A stretch of DNA of 64,000 nt from QZLE01 sp033852135 (GCA_033852135.1 JAWSVB010000004.1:186001-250000), one strand, 5' to 3'; positions 53,930 through 62,677 are shown, numbered from the stretch's first letter. Notes: generated from the letters alone by a model not told the origin. Numbers and translations: made by a program.

Positions 53930-54139
53930 ATGGAACTTGACCCAATAGTAATTCCAGCACCATTCCCAGAGAATGTTAATCAGTTTGCCCATGTCTGGCC
54001 TACTGACGACCCAGCGCCTCAAGTTGGCCAGCTGCGTAATTTCATCTTTGATGGAAAAACCTACACCCTGAAAATTCAAGAAATCATGGACCTAGGTGAA
54101 GGGTATTTAGGGGTTACCCTTAGCACCAAACCTTCTTAA
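53930..54139 (+). CDS. Small protein of unknown function
   Basis: 69 aa, acidic, no signal peptide or membrane segment. Proline-rich start (MELDPIVIPAPFPENVNQFAHVWPTDDPAP), then a short beta-like part (NFIFDGKTYTLKIQEIMDLGEGYLGVTLS). No family recognised. It begins 74 bp after the HDOD gene; the ATG follows CAGGTGCAGCT, a weak ribosome site. Reading-frame quality and codon use are like those of neighbours, so I keep it. Confidence 0.6.
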   Translation: MELDPIVIPAPFPENVNQFAHVWPTDDPAPQVGQLRNFIFDGKTYTLKIQEIMDLGEGYLGVTLSTKPS

Positions 54140-54293
54140 CAACTCTATTGGGCTAAAACCCCAATATAAATTCCAGTTTATGCCATTAATTAACGTAACC
54201 ACATACATTGCATTAATTCCATGAGCATTTCTTAAATGGTAATTATCATTACTAAACAAACACTCTTTTTAAAGCGTTATGAGCGCAGTAGCT

Positions 54294-55301
54294 TTAAAGC
54301 TCGTAGAGAGGCCACCTAGGCTTCGTATCAAAAGAAGTCTCCGCCTCTTGCCCCTGCATAAAACGGCGATACCCAGCATAGGCAATCATCGCACCATTAT
54401 CGGTGCAAAACTGCATTGATGGGAAAAATAGCTCTGCACCAATTTTATCCATCTCTTCTTTTAACCTTTGGCGCAATCGTTTATTAGCCCCAACACCACC
54501 TGCAACTATCAACCTCTTGATTCCACGCTGCTCTATCGCCCTGCGGCATTTTATGATCATTGTATCAACGACAGCTTCCTGAAAGGCATATGCCACATCA
54601 GCCTTGGTTTGTTGTTCAAGCCCATGCTCTTGCACAGTAGTTATGGCAAAGGTCTTTAAGCCACTAAAGCTAAAATCTAAACCTGGTCGATTGGTCATTG
54701 GGCGCGGAAACCTAAACCTATCAGGATTACCATCTTCCGCCAACTTTGCTAAGACTGGCCCTCCCGGATATGAAAGCCCCAATAGCTTAGCAGTCTTATC
54801 GAACGCCTCACCTACAGCATCATCAAGCGATTCACCTAAAAGCTTATATTTTCCCAGCTCATCAACTTCAATCAGCATGGTGTGCCCACCCGATACCAGT
54901 AAAGCTATAAAAGGAAACTCAACCTTATTCTCCTTCTCCAGCATTGGGGCCAGTAGATGCCCCTCTAAGTGGTGAATACCAATAGCTGGGATATCCCAAG
55001 CCCAAGCCAAACTGCTAGCAGTTGCTGCCCCAACCAATAATGCCCCCATAAGACCCGGGCCTTTGGTAAAAGCTATACCATCAATATCACTCTTATCACT
55101 ATTTGATTCCTGCATAACCTGCCTAATCAATGGCGTAACCTTGCGCACATGATCTCGGGATGCCAATTCAGGAACCACACCACCATACTCGGCATGAATC
55201 GCAACCTGGCTATATAAAGCATGAGCCATCAAACCTTGCTCGCTATCATAAATAGCTACGCCAGTTTCATCACAAGATGTTTCTATTCCTAAAATTCGCA
55301 T
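54294..55301 (-). CDS. tsaD: tRNA N6-threonylcarbamoyladenosine synthase subunit TsaD
   Basis: Makes the t6A37 base in ANN-decoding tRNAs with TsaB/C/E; formerly gcp. 335 aa from the second ATG (numbering then gives metal-binding His111 and His115 in HHLEGHLLAP, as in E. coli). ASKHA-fold motifs: ILGIETSCDETGVAIYD, GGVVPELASRDHV, LLVSGGHTMLIEV, SFSGLKTFA, AGGVGANKRLR and CTDNGAMIAYAG. It is divergent to rpsU, the standard gammaproteobacterial arrangement. Confidence 0.97.
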   Translation of the reverse strand: MRILGIETSCDETGVAIYDSEQGLMAHALYSQVAIHAEYGGVVPELASRDHVRKVTPLIRQVMQESNSDKSDIDGIAFTKGPGLMGALLVGAATASSLAWAWDIPAIGIHHLEGHLLAPMLEKENKVEFPFIALLVSGGHTMLIEVDELGKYKLLGESLDDAVGEAFDKTAKLLGLSYPGGPVLAKLAEDGNPDRFRFPRPMTNRPGLDFSFSGLKTFAITTVQEHGLEQQTKADVAYAFQEAVVDTMIIKCRRAIEQRGIKRLIVAGGVGANKRLRQRLKEEMDKIGAELFFPSMQFCTDNGAMIAYAGYRRFMQGQEAETSFDTKPRWPLYEL

Positions 55302-55371
55302 CAATTAAACCATTATCAAGTTAAAATCAGCGGTTATTTTTAACCTAAATTAATCTTTCGGCAACATTTTT

Positions 55372-55400
55372 TTGCTTTTAAAAAAAACCAGGCGTAAAAT
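55372..55400 (+). promoter_or_regulatory. Putative sigma-70 promoter of rpsU
   Basis: TTGCTT (55372-55377), a 17-bp spacer and TAAAAT (55395-55400), about 60 bp before the rpsU ATG. The predicted transcript would begin at or next to the hairpin at 55407. Confidence 0.55.
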
Positions 55401-55406
55401 AATCGC

Positions 55407-55425
55407 CCCTGTCTATTTGACAGGG
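55407..55425 (+). promoter_or_regulatory. Leader hairpin at the 5' end of the rpsU transcript
   Basis: CCCTGTC-TATTT-GACAGGG, a 7-bp perfect stem with 5-nt loop followed by ATTTT. It lies 36 bp before the rpsU ATG and just after the putative -10. Could be a 5' stabilising hairpin or a weak attenuator; sequence alone does not decide. Confidence 0.5.
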
Positions 55426-55460
55426 ATTTTCATTAACTTTTTAACAGGGTGTGATAATAA

Positions 55461-55676
55461 ATGCCAATCGTAAAAGTAAAAGACAACGAGCCATTTGACG
55501 TTGCTCTACGTCGCTTCAAGCGTGCTTGTGAAAAAGCAGGTGTTCTTTCTGAGGTTCGTAGACGTGAATACTACGAAAAACCAACAGTAGAGCGTAAACG
55601 CAAAAAAGCAGCGGCAGTTAAGCGTCATCTTAAGAAGACGTCTCGTGACAGCATGAAGCGCGTAAGAATGTACTAA
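55461..55676 (+). CDS. rpsU: 30S ribosomal protein S21
   Basis: A 71-aa small-subunit protein involved in initiation. PIVKVKDNEPFDVALRRFKRACEKAGVL and the basic tail are canonical (71 aa also in E. coli). It is divergent to tsaD and followed by yqeY, as usual. Confidence 0.98.
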   Translation: MPIVKVKDNEPFDVALRRFKRACEKAGVLSEVRRREYYEKPTVERKRKKAAAVKRHLKKTSRDSMKRVRMY

Positions 55677-55753
55677 ACCAAAGTGTAAACTTTGATTAAT
55701 GTACAACAGCGTATTTATATATTTAAACTAATAACTTCATACGGAAACCTATC

Positions 55754-56194
55754 GTGAAACAACGTATTACCGATGAAATGAAATCTTCCATGCGAGGGGG
55801 TGATAAAAAGCGTCTCGGTGTAATCAGATTGATTATGGCTGCCATCAAACAAAAAGAGGTTGATGAGCGCATTGAACTTAACGATGACCAGATTATTGAT
55901 ATTATATCAAAAATGGTCAAACAGCGTCGTGAGTCAATTGTTCAATATGAAAAAGCCGAAAGGGCCGACCTGGCTGAACAGGAAGCCTATGAAATTGAAG
56001 TTCTACAAGAATTTCTACCTGAGTCACTAAGTGATGAAGAGATCGCACAAGAGATAGCCAAGGCTGTTGAAGAAACTGGTGCATCTTCGATCCGCGACAT
56101 GGGTAAAGTTATGGGCATTTTAAAAACTCGTCTTGCTGGAAAAGCGGAGATGGGTGCTGTAGGCGCTAAAGTTAAAGAGCAGTTATCTGCATAA
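55754..56194 (+). CDS. yqeY: GatB/YqeY-domain protein
   Basis: 146 aa, related to the C-terminal domain of the amidotransferase GatB; helical and tRNA-binding-like, with no catalytic role known for the stand-alone form. RRESIVQYEKAERADLAEQEAYEIEVLQEFLPE and the end GKVMGILKTRLAGKAEMGAV are typical. It follows rpsU by 77 bp. In many gammaproteobacteria dnaG and rpoD come next, but here the TonB-like gene follows. Confidence 0.95.
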   Translation: MKQRITDEMKSSMRGGDKKRLGVIRLIMAAIKQKEVDERIELNDDQIIDIISKMVKQRRESIVQYEKAERADLAEQEAYEIEVLQEFLPESLSDEEIAQEIAKAVEETGASSIRDMGKVMGILKTRLAGKAEMGAVGAKVKEQLSA

Positions 56195-56198
56195 CCCC

Positions 56199-56253
56199 CT
56201 AACCCGTATATTTCGAGATTTCTAATCAACTGGAAACGATATATACGGGCTAG
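56199..56253 (+). terminator. Large hairpin downstream of yqeY
   Basis: CTAACCCGTATAT and ATATACGGGCTAG pair over 13 bp with one mismatch around a 29-nt loop, starting 4 bp past the stop. No U-run follows, so it is an RNA-stabilising hairpin or an inefficient terminator. Confidence 0.45.
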
Positions 56254-56445
56254 GCTTTAACACAGTCCTACCAAAACCAAACAATACAAAAATCTAATTT
56301 GCCAACAATTATATATCTACAGGTAACCCTATCTGTATTAGCGCTTTTTTTTATTCCACATTCAAGCTAAAATCATCACCTGTATAAAATTATTACTCAT
56401 GGAATTTAGGGCGATGTTAGCCCATCACAAGGATTAAAGTAGCAG

Positions 56446-57285
56446 ATGTCGGATATCTACAAACAGTCATATGACCGCCTAGGAATTACCATATTCTTTG
56501 CTTGCGTCATTCACGCACTGGTGATTTTTTTCTTCTCTTTTATATCCCTGCAGATGCCAAAAAAAACCGCTACTGACAAAATTGAAGTAACTATTGCCAA
56601 AAGACCTTCCCGCACCACACCAAAAGAGTTCGATTACATAGCTCAAGCAGACCAAAATGGTGGCGGAGAAAAAGAGAAAAAAGAGAAGCCTACAGATGAT
56701 AATACGGCTCTATCTCCTGATGTTGGACAAGAGGAAGCACCACTACGTAGCGCGCCAGAAGAATCCATTGAAGAGATCAAAAAGAACGAGATCATAAGTT
56801 CTCAATCTGAAGATCAAAAGAAAACCCAAAAACCTGAGCAAGATTCAGAACAAGTTGAGGCACAACCTCCAGCAGAAATTAACTTTAAAATGATGGATAT
56901 TGCTCAGCTTGAAGCATTGAATAATAACCAAAAGAAGCAATACGCAAAAAAAGCCAAATCAAAAACAATTGACCCAAGCACGAAAAAGAAAGTTGAGGCC
57001 AGATACATAGGGATGTGGAGCGAAAAGATGCAAACTTTTGCGGACAATAACTTCAAAATCAACCCATATGCAGACAAGCTTCGAGGTTCTGTTGTTATTG
57101 AAACCTCAATCTTACCCAACGGCAATGTATTTCTTATTCAAGTAATTAAGCCGTCAGGCAACTCTATGCTTGATAACACCATGATAAGTTATATAAAAAA
57201 TGCCGCGCCCTATGAAAAATTCCCTGAAGAACTTAAGAATTTTGAGTTGATAAAAATTCAACGTCAATTCAACTTCAAAGATTAG
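56446..57285 (+). CDS. TonB-family energy-transducing protein
   Basis: 279 aa. A single inner-membrane helix at about 12-34 (LGITIFFACVIHALVIFFFSFIS), containing the His typical of TonB. A long charged Lys/Glu/Pro linker (about 40-150) leads to a C-terminal TonB domain (about 185-279; SVVIETSILPNGNVFLIQVIKPSGNSMLDNTMISYIKNAAPYEKFPEEL). No ExbB/ExbD genes are adjacent. The position just before yqgE-ruvX-pyrR-pyrB matches tonB3 of P. aeruginosa, which is needed for twitching motility and pilus assembly, so a role with the pilus genes here is plausible (inference). Confidence 0.88.
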   Translation: MSDIYKQSYDRLGITIFFACVIHALVIFFFSFISLQMPKKTATDKIEVTIAKRPSRTTPKEFDYIAQADQNGGGEKEKKEKPTDDNTALSPDVGQEEAPLRSAPEESIEEIKKNEIISSQSEDQKKTQKPEQDSEQVEAQPPAEINFKMMDIAQLEALNNNQKKQYAKKAKSKTIDPSTKKKVEARYIGMWSEKMQTFADNNFKINPYADKLRGSVVIETSILPNGNVFLIQVIKPSGNSMLDNTMISYIKNAAPYEKFPEELKNFELIKIQRQFNFKD

Positions 57286-57483
57286 ATAGCAAAACTAGCT
57301 GGCAAACTAAAACGCCAAAGCAATCACATACCTATTATCTTTTTGCTCTTTATAGTAAATAAATTTACGAATAGCGTCATTTCTAACTTTTTCACAAAAC
57401 TTTCAGGTCAGCTTAGCCTATAATAAGCTGTATAGGCTGATTTGCAGTTGCCTATTAATAATTACACGGGGATAATCCATTTT

Positions 57484-58065
57484 ATGGAAGTAATAGATTC
57501 ACTAACTAACCACATTCTTATCGCGATGCCAACTTTGGCAGACCCAAACTTTTTCCAATCAGTTGTACTCATATGTCAGCACACTGAAGAGGGAGCCATG
57601 GGGATAATTATTAATCGTCCTACAGATATAAGCCTGGGCGAGATATTGGTTCACCTTGAAGTTAAAGAATCTATTGGCGCTAACGCAACAGACACTGAGC
57701 TGATGAACATCCCTGTATTTGTTGGCGGACCATTACAACGCGAAAGAGGCTTTGTAATCCATGAACCCCATGGCAAATGGGAGTCTTCAGCTGTTATCTC
57801 CGATTCTATCGAGATAACCTCATCTCGAGACATTCTTGAAGCGATCTCAGAAGGAAATGGGCCAGAAAAGAAATTTGTTGCCTTGGGTTATGCAGCATGG
57901 GCTCCAGGCCAACTTGAAGAGGAGATGATTCAAAATTCATGGCTTAGTGGGCCAATGGAGCCATCTCTAATATTTGAAGTATCCGACGATGAACGCTGGC
58001 AAGCTGCTGCTGCGTCAATTGGTGTTGATCTAAATCTACTCTCTGAATATTCAGGTCATGCCTAA
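57484..58065 (+). CDS. yqgE: YqgE/AlgH-family protein
   Basis: 193 aa from the ATG at 57484, which gives the family start (SLTNHILIAMPTLADPNFFQSVVLIC); the frame opens at a TTG 14 codons earlier. EEGAMGIIINRPTDISLGEIL and VFVGGPLQRERGFVIHEP are the other hallmarks, and AWAPGQLEEEMIQNSWL completes the fold. Pseudomonas AlgH was linked to alginate regulation; the biochemical role is unknown. Ruv-like ruvX is 172 bp downstream. Confidence 0.95.
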   Translation: MEVIDSLTNHILIAMPTLADPNFFQSVVLICQHTEEGAMGIIINRPTDISLGEILVHLEVKESIGANATDTELMNIPVFVGGPLQRERGFVIHEPHGKWESSAVISDSIEITSSRDILEAISEGNGPEKKFVALGYAAWAPGQLEEEMIQNSWLSGPMEPSLIFEVSDDERWQAAAASIGVDLNLLSEYSGHA

Positions 58066-58236
58066 CTAAAACCTAGTTTTTATCATTAATAAATTAAGAT
58101 ACCTATAAATCAAGGTTCCTATAAACCATAGTTACGCATAGAAATAGTCTATATCCATATTTTTATATGTGGCATCTTTTCAACAATCCCATTATCAAAT
58201 AAAATACTTAAGCTTAAACTATCCTGACAGAAGAAT

Positions 58237-58662
58237 ATGACCAAAACCTACCTTGGATTTGACTACGGAATGCAGCGCATCGGCGTAGCTGTTGGACAGT
58301 CAATTACTGGTACTAGCCGCTCCCTAATAACTATAAAATGTAATAATGGTGCTCCTGATTGGGAGCATATAAGCAAACTCCTGGATGAGTGGAAACCAGA
58401 TGCACTGGTTGTCGGTGTTCCACTGCATATGGATGGCACTGAACAGGAGATGACAAAAAATGCAAAACGCTTCGCACGAAGACTGGAAGGAAGATATAAT
58501 ATTCAGGCTTTTACCGTTGATGAGCGTCTGTCATCACGCAAAGCGGAAGAACTAATAGCTAAACGACGTGCTGCAGGTATCAGCAAACGCTCCAAAACTG
58601 GAGATTGCGACAAGATCGCAGCACAAATCATACTGCAAGACTGGCTCGATAGCTCAACCTGA
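58237..58662 (+). CDS. ruvX: Putative pre-16S rRNA nuclease / Holliday-junction resolvase-like YqgF
   Basis: A 141-aa RNase H-fold protein; in E. coli it helps mature the 5' end of 16S rRNA. YLGFDYGMQRIGVAVG (catalytic Asp near residue 9), ALVVGVPLHMDGTEQEM and TVDERLSSRKAEEL carry the acidic residues, and DKIAAQIILQDWL ends the fold. It lies just before pyrR (22 bp to the chosen ATG). Confidence 0.96.
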   Translation: MTKTYLGFDYGMQRIGVAVGQSITGTSRSLITIKCNNGAPDWEHISKLLDEWKPDALVVGVPLHMDGTEQEMTKNAKRFARRLEGRYNIQAFTVDERLSSRKAEELIAKRRAAGISKRSKTGDCDKIAAQIILQDWLDSST

Positions 58663-58683
58663 AATAGCTGCATGGAAGTTAAT

Positions 58684-59187
58684 ATGACAACTGATAATGT
58701 GAACCAACTGCTCTCCGATATGGCGGAACAGCTACAACAAATGATCCAAACAAGAAAATTAAAAAACCCGGCGATGATTGGTATTCAGAGCGGTGGAATT
58801 TGGGTCGCAGAAGAGTTGCATAAGATGCTCAATATCAAAGATCCACTAGGCAACCTCGGAATCTCTTTCTACCGTGACGATTTTAGTCAAATCGGCCTGC
58901 ATCCTCAGGTAGGCCCTTCGGACTTACCATTCTCTACAGAGCACCGAGATATCATCCTAGTAGATGATGTCCTATTTACCGGACGTACCATCAGAGCAGC
59001 AATCAATGCGATATTTGACTTTGGTCGTCCAGACTCTATTATTCTTGCCGTTCTAGTAGATCGTGGGCACCGCGACTTGCCGATTCAACCAGATGTTATT
59101 GGTAAAACCGTTGAGCTTGCAGCCAATGAACAGATTAAACTATCCGGTCCAACCCCGTTAAAATTGAGTGTGCACAAAGTATCATGA
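58684..59187 (+). CDS. pyrR: PyrR bifunctional regulator / uracil phosphoribosyltransferase
   Basis: Phosphoribosyltransferase fold; in Bacillus it controls pyr attenuation, in proteobacteria the regulatory role is less clear. 167 aa from the ATG at 58684, which has GGAAG 7-8 bp upstream (the first ATG at 58672 lacks a site). PRPP-binding motif IILVDDVLFTGRTIRAAI, and IGIQSGGIWVAEEL near the N-terminus. Its stop overlaps the pyrB ATG (ATGA), implying coupled translation. I see no clear attenuator upstream. Confidence 0.94.
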   Translation: MTTDNVNQLLSDMAEQLQQMIQTRKLKNPAMIGIQSGGIWVAEELHKMLNIKDPLGNLGISFYRDDFSQIGLHPQVGPSDLPFSTEHRDIILVDDVLFTGRTIRAAINAIFDFGRPDSIILAVLVDRGHRDLPIQPDVIGKTVELAANEQIKLSGPTPLKLSVHKVS

Positions 59188-60146
59188 ATATACAGCTAAC
59201 CAAAGATGGCAAACTAAAGCACTTCCTCACCACTGAAGGGCTTTCCAAAGAGATCCTAACTGAGATTCTCGACACTGCAGAGAACTTTTCCACCGTGGCA
59301 AATATGCCGGTAAAAAAGGTTCCTCTACTACGCGGCAAAACTATAATCAATCTGTTCTTTGAGAACAGTACCCGCACCAGAACCACATTTGACCTTGCTG
59401 CAACTAGGCTTTCTGCTGATGTGGTAAATATGAATATCAGCACCTCTGCAACATCCAAGGGTGAAAGTCTGCTCGATACTCTAAGAAACCTTGAGGCGAT
59501 GAGCTGCGATATGTTTGTAGTTCGCCATGCCGATACTGGTGCCGCACATTTTATCGCCAATAATGTTGCACCCCATATCAGCGTACTAAACGCTGGTGAT
59601 GGTCAGCACGCCCACCCAACTCAAGCAATGCTTGATGTATTCACACTCAGGCAGCAAAAAGGGGATTTTGAACCACTTAGTGTCGCGATCGTTGGTGACA
59701 TCATGCACTCCCGTGTTGCCCGCTCTAATATCCATGCACTGAAAACCCTAGGCGTTAAAGACCTGAGAGTTGTTGGTCCACGCACTCTTATGCCAAAGGA
59801 TATCGAAGATCTTGGCGTTGAAGTTTGCTATGACATGAAACGCGGCATCGCTGATACCGACGCAATCATCATGTTGCGTTTACAACGCGAAAGAATGCAA
59901 GGGGAACTACTCCCGAGTGAAAGCGAATACTACAGCATGTTTGGCCTTACTGAAGAAAAGCTGAAACTAGCAAAGCCAGATGTTACCGTAATGCACCCTG
60001 GCCCAATCAACCGCGGCGTAGAGATTGAATCATCTGTTGCTGATGGCAAACATTCCGTTATTCTACAGCAGGTGACCAACGGCCTTGCAATTAGAATGGC
60101 TGTTATGTCATTAACCCTTGGGCATCAAACGGAGGAGTCAGCGTAA
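59184..60146 (+). CDS. pyrB: Aspartate carbamoyltransferase catalytic subunit
   Basis: Forms carbamoyl-aspartate, the committed pyrimidine step. 320 aa with the carbamoyl-phosphate loop NSTRTRTTFDLAA (STRTR at 62-66), HPTQAMLDVFTL, the LRLQRER loop and VMHPGPINRGVEI at the C-terminus. No pyrI is adjacent, consistent with the Pseudomonas-type class A complex that uses an inactive PyrC'. Overlaps pyrR (4 bp) and pyrC' (1 bp, TAATG). Confidence 0.98.
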   Translation: MNIQLTKDGKLKHFLTTEGLSKEILTEILDTAENFSTVANMPVKKVPLLRGKTIINLFFENSTRTRTTFDLAATRLSADVVNMNISTSATSKGESLLDTLRNLEAMSCDMFVVRHADTGAAHFIANNVAPHISVLNAGDGQHAHPTQAMLDVFTLRQQKGDFEPLSVAIVGDIMHSRVARSNIHALKTLGVKDLRVVGPRTLMPKDIEDLGVEVCYDMKRGIADTDAIIMLRLQRERMQGELLPSESEYYSMFGLTEEKLKLAKPDVTVMHPGPINRGVEIESSVADGKHSVILQQVTNGLAIRMAVMSLTLGHQTEESA

Positions 60147-61438
60147 TGACCAATATAGCTAATAACATTGCGATTGAAAATGGTCGTGTGATCGATCCAG
60201 CTAACAATATCGACTCCAATACAAATATCTATATCAGCAACGGCATCATCACCCATATTGGTGATAAAGCACCGGCTGATTTTTGTGCTGAGCAAACTAT
60301 CGATGCTTCTGACAAAATTGTTTGTCCGGGAATTGTAGATATGTGCGCGCGTCTACGCGACCCAGGCCAAACTCAAAAGGGAACAATTGCCAGTGAAACT
60401 AATGCTGCCGCAGCTGCAGGTATCACTACCATCTGCTGCCCACCAGACACATCCCCGGTAATTGATACCACATCTGTGGTTGAGCTGATTCGTAGCCGCC
60501 AGGAAAGCGCCGGAATGACCAAGATAGTACCTCTAGCAGCGATAACTAAAAACCTTGGCGGTGAAAACCTAAGCAGCATGGCATCACTTAAAAAAGCTGG
60601 CTGCGTTGGCGTTTCTGATGGTCGCAAACCGATAGCTAATAGCATGGTACTGCGTAGAGCGATGCAATATGCTGACACCTATGATCTAAAGGTATTTTTA
60701 TCCCCAATCGATCCATGGCTCAATGAAAATGGTTGTGCTCATGAAGGCAAGGTCAGCACCCGTTTTGGCATTCCAGCTCTGCCAGAAGCGACAGAGACTG
60801 CTGCCATCGCACGCGACCTTGCTCTAGTTGAACAGAGCGGCATCAAGATCCATTTCAACCAACTCTCCACCAAACAAGGGGCCAAACTGGTTGCAATGGG
60901 ACAAAAAGATGGGCAGAAAATAACTGCTGATGTCAGTGCGCACCAACTATTCTTTACCGAAAACAATCTTAGTAATTTTGATAGCGCCTACCATGTACGC
61001 CCACCATTTCGAACTACTGAAGATAAAGAGGGACTACGTGAAGCACTGAAAAGTGGGGTGATTGGTGCTATATGCTCAGACCATCAACCACATGAACCTG
61101 ATGCCAAGATCGGGCCTTTCCCCACCACAGAACCTGGAATCTCTGCTTTAGAGACGCTGCTCCCATTAACTATTAAGCTTGTTGATGAGGGATTGCTAAA
61201 CCTATCTGAGGCCATTGAAAAAATCACAGCTGGGCCGGCAACCATCCTTAACATTGATGCCGGCACTCTTGGGCTAGGCTCGGTTGCTGATGTCTGTGTA
61301 TTTGACCCTGATTTGGAGTGGGCTTTAACCGAAAACGAGATGCTGAGTATGGGGAAAAACACCCCGCTTCTTGGGCAGTCGATAAAAGGGCGAGCTACCC
61401 ATACCGTTATAGATGGGAAAGTGGTTTTTGAGCGATAA
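60146..61438 (+). CDS. Dihydroorotase-like protein PyrC' (probably inactive)
   Basis: 430 aa, amidohydrolase fold. The metal-binding start that should read DxHxHxRxPG is DMCARLRDPG (Asp65, Cys67, Arg69): both zinc histidines are lost, so dihydroorotase activity is very unlikely. A downstream motif is still recognisable (ICSDHQPHEPDAK). In Pseudomonas such PyrC' proteins are required for assembly of the aspartate carbamoyltransferase dodecamer. Start codon overlaps the pyrB stop. An active dihydroorotase must be encoded elsewhere. A REP-like palindrome and repeat copy C follow. Confidence 0.95.
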   Translation: MTNIANNIAIENGRVIDPANNIDSNTNIYISNGIITHIGDKAPADFCAEQTIDASDKIVCPGIVDMCARLRDPGQTQKGTIASETNAAAAAGITTICCPPDTSPVIDTTSVVELIRSRQESAGMTKIVPLAAITKNLGGENLSSMASLKKAGCVGVSDGRKPIANSMVLRRAMQYADTYDLKVFLSPIDPWLNENGCAHEGKVSTRFGIPALPEATETAAIARDLALVEQSGIKIHFNQLSTKQGAKLVAMGQKDGQKITADVSAHQLFFTENNLSNFDSAYHVRPPFRTTEDKEGLREALKSGVIGAICSDHQPHEPDAKIGPFPTTEPGISALETLLPLTIKLVDEGLLNLSEAIEKITAGPATILNIDAGTLGLGSVADVCVFDPDLEWALTENEMLSMGKNTPLLGQSIKGRATHTVIDGKVVFER

Positions 61439-61447
61439 GATATAACT

Positions 61448-61470
61448 GGTGGGCAGTGCCCACCCTACAA
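61448..61470 (+). repeat. REP-like palindrome GGTGGGC-AGT-GCCCACC
   Basis: A perfect 7-bp inverted repeat (61448-61464), then CTACAA, immediately after the pyrC' stop. This matches the dispersed GGTGGGCA-type palindromes found between genes in many proteobacteria and cyanobacteria. It may also serve as a transcript-end hairpin. Confidence 0.55.
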
Positions 61471-61512
61471 AACTGCTATCTTCAAAACTGAATTGATATA
61501 ATCGTTACATCA

Positions 61513-61635
61513 TAATTCTGAAGATATTTTTTCAATATCAAGGCACAACGAAGCCTTATAAGGGCGCATATTTAAATATGTAACCGAATAAGGCTGAAGT
61601 TGTAACGCAGTATTAGGAGAAATAGATCAGAATTA
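61513..61635. repeat. 123-bp repeat family, copy C (contains rdgC stop codon)
   Basis: Terminal inverted repeats TAATTCTGAAGATATTTTTT and (reverse of right end) TAATTCTGATCTATTTCTCC. Internal hairpin CATAT-TTAA-ATATG at 61567-61580, and an intermediate stem AGCCTTAT/ATAAGGCT that is perfect in this copy. The last TTA is the complement of the rdgC stop codon. It lies between the convergent pyrC' and rdgC. Confidence 0.87.
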
Positions 61636-62541
61636 ATCGTTGTCGGCAACACCGCCAAACAGATCAAAAACCCCCTTGATGAAATGACCAAGCTCAAGCG
61701 TCATAATCGCAAAATCTGCGTCAAAGCGCTGCTCATCGGTCTCACCACCTTGGTCTGCAGCTTCTTCAATCACCACATCACCAAAACGCACCCTTTTAAG
61801 CTCCAGCTCCTGCGTTACTATGCAGGAAACCTTGTCTTGCCAGTTAATCGCAACCTTGGTTACATATTTACCGGTATTGATATGAGCTATTACCTCATCT
61901 GCTGCAATATCCATATTCTTAAAGCGCGCAGTGCCACTCTCTTTATCTGGGTGTTGCAACTCACACTCTGACTCAAGCATAACGCTTGTTGGAGCGCCTT
62001 TAGTTAACCAGCCAGTCATAGTTGTTGAAGGTGAGTTTTTCACCTCTGGCGGAGCAACAGGAAGGGTTCCAATGGTCATACGTAAGAATTCAGCAAAGTC
62101 TTCCGCTTTCTTTCTACTTACGGTATCTACAATCAGCCAATCATTTTTGGTATCAATATAGGCATGGATTTTTTGCTTCTTCGTAAAAGCACGTGGCAGC
62201 ATGTCATGTACCACCTCATCCTTAAGCTGTTGGGTTTCATGTCTACTTAACTTATGCCCAACCTTATCCTCATACTCTTCCGCTCTGGCATTAACAAGGT
62301 CTTTGATTGCCGCTGCAGGCATAATCTTCTCTTCAATACCTAGGCAGATAGCTATGCAACCATTTGCTGCATGTACGTAGGAGGTGGTGTTTCTACCAAC
62401 CGGTGGTAACCAACCAAGGGCAATCTGCTCCAAGTTCCCGCAACCATTCAGTGGGTATTCTTGTAGCAGAGCATTGAGCTCTTCTGCTGTTTTATTAAGA
62501 GGTTTGGTAAAACGAAACAGTTGTAAGTTTTTGAACCACAT
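61633..62541 (-). CDS. rdgC: Recombination-associated protein RdgC
   Basis: A DNA-binding ring protein that limits RecA activity. 302 aa from the ATG at 62541 (E. coli 303 aa); the frame extends 24 codons upstream without family match. Start MWFKNLQLFRFTKPL, then GWLPPVGRNTTSYVHAANGC, AEEYEDKVGHKLSRHETQQLKDEVVHDMLPRAF, and the terminal FDADFAIMTLELGHFIKGVFDLFGG. AAAGG lies upstream. Its stop codon is inside repeat copy C. Confidence 0.97.
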   Translation of the reverse strand: MWFKNLQLFRFTKPLNKTAEELNALLQEYPLNGCGNLEQIALGWLPPVGRNTTSYVHAANGCIAICLGIEEKIMPAAAIKDLVNARAEEYEDKVGHKLSRHETQQLKDEVVHDMLPRAFTKKQKIHAYIDTKNDWLIVDTVSRKKAEDFAEFLRMTIGTLPVAPPEVKNSPSTTMTGWLTKGAPTSVMLESECELQHPDKESGTARFKNMDIAADEVIAHINTGKYVTKVAINWQDKVSCIVTQELELKRVRFGDVVIEEAADQGGETDEQRFDADFAIMTLELGHFIKGVFDLFGGVADND

Positions 62542-62677
62542 CCTTGCTTTTCCTTTTAATACAAAATCAAGACCAGCAGCACAAGAGATATCCCCATCTG
62601 ACCAAAAAATCAAACGGGACTCTTGTGCTAAATATAGCCGAAAGGCTCAAGACAAACTAAAGCCGAAGGGTAAAGAA

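Noticed and set aside
58069..58084. Attenuator before pyrR
   Set aside because: TAAAAC-CTA-GTTTTTA has too short a stem, sits after yqgE rather than before pyrR, and there is no alternative antiterminator pairing.
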